In this document: one piece after another, positions 7,751-8,991 of the stretch
How positions within the stretch are numbered: the first letter of the stretch is position 1
How the letters are laid out: every line of letters starts with the position of its first letter
Assembly: GCA_004298725.1 (NCBI GenBank)
Contig: SCQA01000082.1
Coordinates: 1-8,991 of the forward strand
Reading direction: 5' to 3'
Source: a bacterium
GTDB lineage: Bacteria; Desulfobacterota; GWC2-55-46
Length of the DNA stretch: 8,991 nucleotides
Position numbers and translations under genes: made by a program
The notes under the pieces: model-generated
Told to the model about the DNA's origin: nothing
The model's database searches: none
Seen by the model: only the letters and a program-made list of their open reading frames with translations

Positions 7751-7954
7751 TTGCGAGTATCTCATATGGAAGCAGATATTACCACCGTTAGCCGACTGCT
7801 CGGGCACAAGACACTGACAATGACATTGCGTTATGCTCACCTTGCGCCATCGCACATGGTTAAAGCCGTCGCAATGCTCGATGCTGGTCACGATTTGGTC
7901 ACGTTAAACAAAAACAAAAGGGGTTTGAGCGGTAACGCTCAAACCCCTTTATAA
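7751..7954 (+). pseudogene. Tyrosine recombinase (phage-type integrase), C-terminal remnant
   Basis: The frame encodes RLLGHKTLTMTLRYAHLAP, the last catalytic box of tyrosine recombinases: the LGH histidine and, ten residues later, the nucleophile tyrosine in RYAHL. Recognisable homology begins only around ITTVS (about 7779). The upstream Arg and HxxR boxes and the N-terminal domains are absent, and the frame is closed by TGA at 7718-7720, so this is a remnant of roughly 60 of some 350-400 residues. No Shine-Dalgarno precedes the nominal TTG start. The last codons run through a perfect hairpin, and a tRNA 3' fragment lies immediately beyond, the classic int-att arrangement of an integrative element. 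Confidence 0.85.
7917..7950. terminator. Perfect 15-bp stem-loop, probable bidirectional terminator
   Basis: AAAGGGGTTTGAGCG, loop GTAA, CGCTCAAACCCCTTT. The stem is perfect, and each orientation has an A run before and a T run after the GC-rich core (short T tract). It overlaps the 3' end of the integrase remnant, whose stop codon lies just after it, and separates that gene from the convergent tRNA fragment. Confidence 0.7.
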
Positions 7955-7957
7955 CTC

Positions 7958-7995
7958 TGGCTCCCAAGGAGGGATTCGAACCCCCGACATGGTGG
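7958..7995 (-). other. Displaced tRNA 3' fragment (Asn-like): attachment-site remnant
   Basis: On the minus strand this reads as the 3' half of a tRNA: CCACC (3' strand of the anticodon stem), ATGTC variable loop, GGGGG-TTCGAAT-CCCTC T-arm, CTTGGGA acceptor strand, G discriminator and encoded CCA. Upstream of CCACC the similarity stops: there is no anticodon loop, D-arm or 5' acceptor strand (TCCCAAG is expected). A fragment beginning at the anticodon stem/loop and ending at CCA is what tyrosine-recombinase integration in the anticodon loop leaves behind. G73, the ATGTC variable loop and a TCCnnnG-type acceptor fit tRNA-Asn best, but the anticodon is missing, so identity is tentative. It is not a functional tRNA. 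Confidence 0.75.
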
Positions 7996-8034
7996 CAGGA
8001 ATTTGAAATCTACCAAGAGACAAGAGACCGATGA

Positions 8035-8376
8035 CGGTTCATTGGCATCGGAAACCCGCCCGTTAAGCCTCAAAAGACCTACGAATGCCCTATCCACGAA
8101 GCAAGGCGCTACGAGAGGCTCCTTTCCGACCCATTCATAAACTCACAGGCAGACGTGGCAAGAGAACTCGGGATTACAAGAGCGAGGGTTTGTCAGACTA
8201 TGGGACTTCTGAAGCTCCCGGAGGAGATACAAAAGGCGTTATTAGGGCTGAACGACCAGCGGGTAATCCGGTATTTCTCAGAACGCCGCTTGAGGTTGTT
8301 ACATATGATGCCAGCCCCTGGCATGCAGATTGAGAAGTTTAACCAGATGATCGTGGAAGCACGGCTCAGCACTTAA
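8035..8376 (+). pseudogene. HTH protein fragment of the type associated with serine recombinases
   Basis: An open frame from 8035 (just after a TGA) to the stop at 8376 encodes CPIHEARRYERLL, then a helix-turn-helix SQADVARELGITRARVCQTM, then LLKLPEEIQKALL and a YFSERRLRLL tail. From memory, this order (basic helix, HTH, 'PEEIQ', 'ERRLR') is typical of small HTH proteins or C-terminal domains that accompany large serine recombinases of mobile elements. The upstream part of the conserved region has no ATG, GTG or TTG in frame before GTG 8155, which lies inside the HTH, so the 5' end appears lost. A shorter product from 8155 is possible but would begin mid-domain. It probably belongs to an element distinct from the tyrosine integrase remnant. 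Confidence 0.55.
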
Positions 8377-8499
8377 AGCGCATTACCGGCCTCTCCTCAA
8401 GTCGATATTTAGTTAGAACCGAATTCGATAAACATGACCATGGGCAGAAATCTCAAATAATCAGTCCGTCCAGAGTAAGATAGAAGGAGGCGGTAAACG

Positions 8500-8568
8500 G
8501 TGTTAGCTCCAAAACCAGTAGGTGAAATCCTGCAGTCAATTTTTCCATTAACAGTATACATGGAATAA
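8500..8568 (+). pseudogene. 22-codon ORF stub with strong Shine-Dalgarno, cut by the repeat array
   Basis: AAGGAGG (8484-8490) sits 9 nt before a GTG start. The frame reads MLAPKPVGEILQSIFPL then a few codons to a TAA that lies within the first repeat copy (8562). The KPVGEILQSIFP stretch faintly resembles the N-terminus of DUF721/DciA-type proteins, but this is too short to assign. The perfect ribosome-binding site and the abrupt end at the repeat suggest a real gene beginning truncated by the repeat insertion. Confidence 0.35.
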
Positions 8569-8606
8569 TTAGGGACACATCCCATTTAATTTGGGAATAA
8601 TTAGGG

Positions 8607-8682
8607 GGAATAATTAGGGACACATCCCATTTAATTTCATAATTTCATTTTTCCTTCCTCGGTCTTCCTCTTGACTTGGTTT
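8607..8682 (-). pseudogene. Shortest duplicated gene tail plus hairpin
   Basis: This copy retains 38 nt of the coding tail (from AAACCAAGTC to the TGA at 8645-8647) and the downstream hairpin. It contains the 8-nt AATTTCAT duplication also seen in the parent copy but not in the two intervening copies. Confidence 0.75.
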
Positions 8683-8776
8683 GGAATAATTAGGGACACA
8701 TCCCATTTAATTTCATTTTTCCTTCCTCGGTCTTCCTCTTGACTTGGTTTTAAATATCCTATCAAGTTTTAGCTCC
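8683..8776 (-). pseudogene. Intermediate duplicated gene tail plus hairpin
   Basis: This copy retains 64 nt of coding tail (GGAGCTAAAAC to the TGA at 8713-8715) and the hairpin, without the 8-nt duplication. It is identical to the parent over the shared coding tail. Confidence 0.75.
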
Positions 8777-8875
8777 AATTAGGGACACATCCCATTTAAT
8801 TTCATTTTTCCTTCCTCGGTCTTCCTCTTGACTTGGTTTTAAATATCCTATCAAGTTTTAGCTCCATCTTTAAAA
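8777..8875 (-). pseudogene. Longest duplicated gene tail plus hairpin
   Basis: This copy retains 74 nt of coding tail (TTTTAAAGATGGAGC to the TGA at 8802-8804) and the hairpin. Its hairpin copy lacks the first five bases (GGAAT) at the junction with the preceding unit. Confidence 0.75.
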
Positions 8876-8913
8876 GGAATAATTAGGGACACATCCCATT
8901 TAATTTCATAATT

Positions 8914-8991
8914 TCATTTTTCCTTCCTCGGTCTTCCTCTTGACTTGGTTTTAAATATCCTATCAAGTTTTAGCTCCATCTTTAAAATGAA
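8914..8991 (-). CDS. 3' end of a probable REP-associated (RAYT/IS200-like) transposase, 5' part beyond right edge
   Basis: The minus-strand frame is open from the window edge to TGA at 8914-8916 and encodes FILKMELKLDRIF followed by KTKSRGRPRKEK. A basic RGRPRK tail is AT-hook-like and, from memory, is frequent at the end of RAYT-type Y1 transposases; the hairpin repeats immediately downstream of the stop fit that family, whose proteins act on flanking REP sequences. No catalytic HUH or tyrosine motif is in the window, so the assignment rests on the tail and the repeats. An unrelated gene with a basic tail is possible. Confidence 0.45.
   Translation of the reverse strand, partial: FILKMELKLDRIFKTKSRGRPRKEK

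Larger units (their letters stand above)
8562..8913 (-). repeat. Array of REP-like hairpin units with nested 3'-end copies of a transposase-like gene
   Basis: Six copies of GGAATAATTAGGG (one lacking the first five bases) lie at 8562, 8594, 8607, 8683, 8777 and 8876. Five are followed by ACACATCCCATTTAATT. The core GGGACACATCCC forms a GGGA/TCCC stem, extendable by AATTA/TAATT across a 3-nt bulge. Units: 8562-8592 (hairpin only), 8594-8606 (13-nt stub), 8607-8682, 8683-8776, 8777-8875 and 8876 into the parent gene. On the minus strand each larger unit starts inside the same coding tail and ends at the same terminus (CCCTAATTATTCC). Confidence 0.9.

Noticed and set aside
7958..8020. Possible selenocysteine tRNA, because TTTCAAA upstream of the tRNA fragment resembles a UCA anticodon loop
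   Set aside because: The flanking bases do not form an anticodon stem, there is no long variable arm, no extended acceptor stem and no 5' half; the sequence is better read as a fragment starting at CCACC.
8085..8333. 82-codon open frame overlapping the HTH fragment
   Set aside because: It is in another frame, has no recognisable features, and the HTH frame clearly carries the conserved sequence.
8562..8991. CRISPR array
   Set aside because: Units vary in length and share sequence throughout, including coding sequence; there are no unique spacers of constant length.

Overview
The window comes from a Gram-negative-type, anaerobe-like bacterium. The gene order siroheme-synthase N-domain, CcsA/HemX-like protein, hemA, hemC is typical of Desulfobacterota ('Deltaproteobacteria') and Nitrospirota. 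The 16S fragment would settle the taxonomy with a database search, which I cannot run, so I name no genus.

Layout: (1) 1-998, minus strand: the 5' two thirds of a 16S rRNA gene, with its leader, boxA and a strong promoter (1161-1188). The rest of the rRNA operon lies beyond the left edge. (2) 1421-5424, minus strand: a four-gene tetrapyrrole/cytochrome operon in transcription order met8-like (precorrin-2 dehydrogenase), ccsA/hemX-like membrane protein, hemA (glutamyl-tRNA reductase), hemC (porphobilinogen deaminase). HemA makes the ALA precursor, HemC makes hydroxymethylbilane, and the Met8-like enzyme diverts precorrin-2 to siroheme or d1/alternative heme. The CcsA-like protein is either a heme handler for cytochrome c or a HemX-type partner of HemA. 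hemD and hemB are not in the window. (3) 5425-6089: a 665-bp gene-free divergent region with a 14-bp inverted repeat, a long-range hairpin, and a promoter plus perfect palindrome in front of the next gene. (4) 6090-7664, plus strand: a polytopic GT-C/TMTC-like membrane protein with C-terminal TPRs.

(5) 7665-8991: a mobile-element graveyard. It holds the last piece of a tyrosine integrase, a perfect 15-bp hairpin, a displaced 3' fragment of a tRNA gene (Asn-like) running from the anticodon stem to CCA, an HTH protein fragment of the kind found with serine recombinases, a 22-codon ORF stub with a perfect Shine-Dalgarno, and a repeat array reaching the right edge.

The right-edge array is the most unusual structure. 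Read on the minus strand, each unit is the 3' end of one gene (protein tail ...KTKSRGRPRKEK-stop) plus a downstream GGGATGTGTCCC hairpin. The copies share a common 3' terminus and are progressively more truncated at the 5' side with distance from the parent gene, which runs off the window. It resembles the REP hairpins of RAYT/IS200-like (Y1) transposases, but the nested ladder of truncations needs its own explanation.
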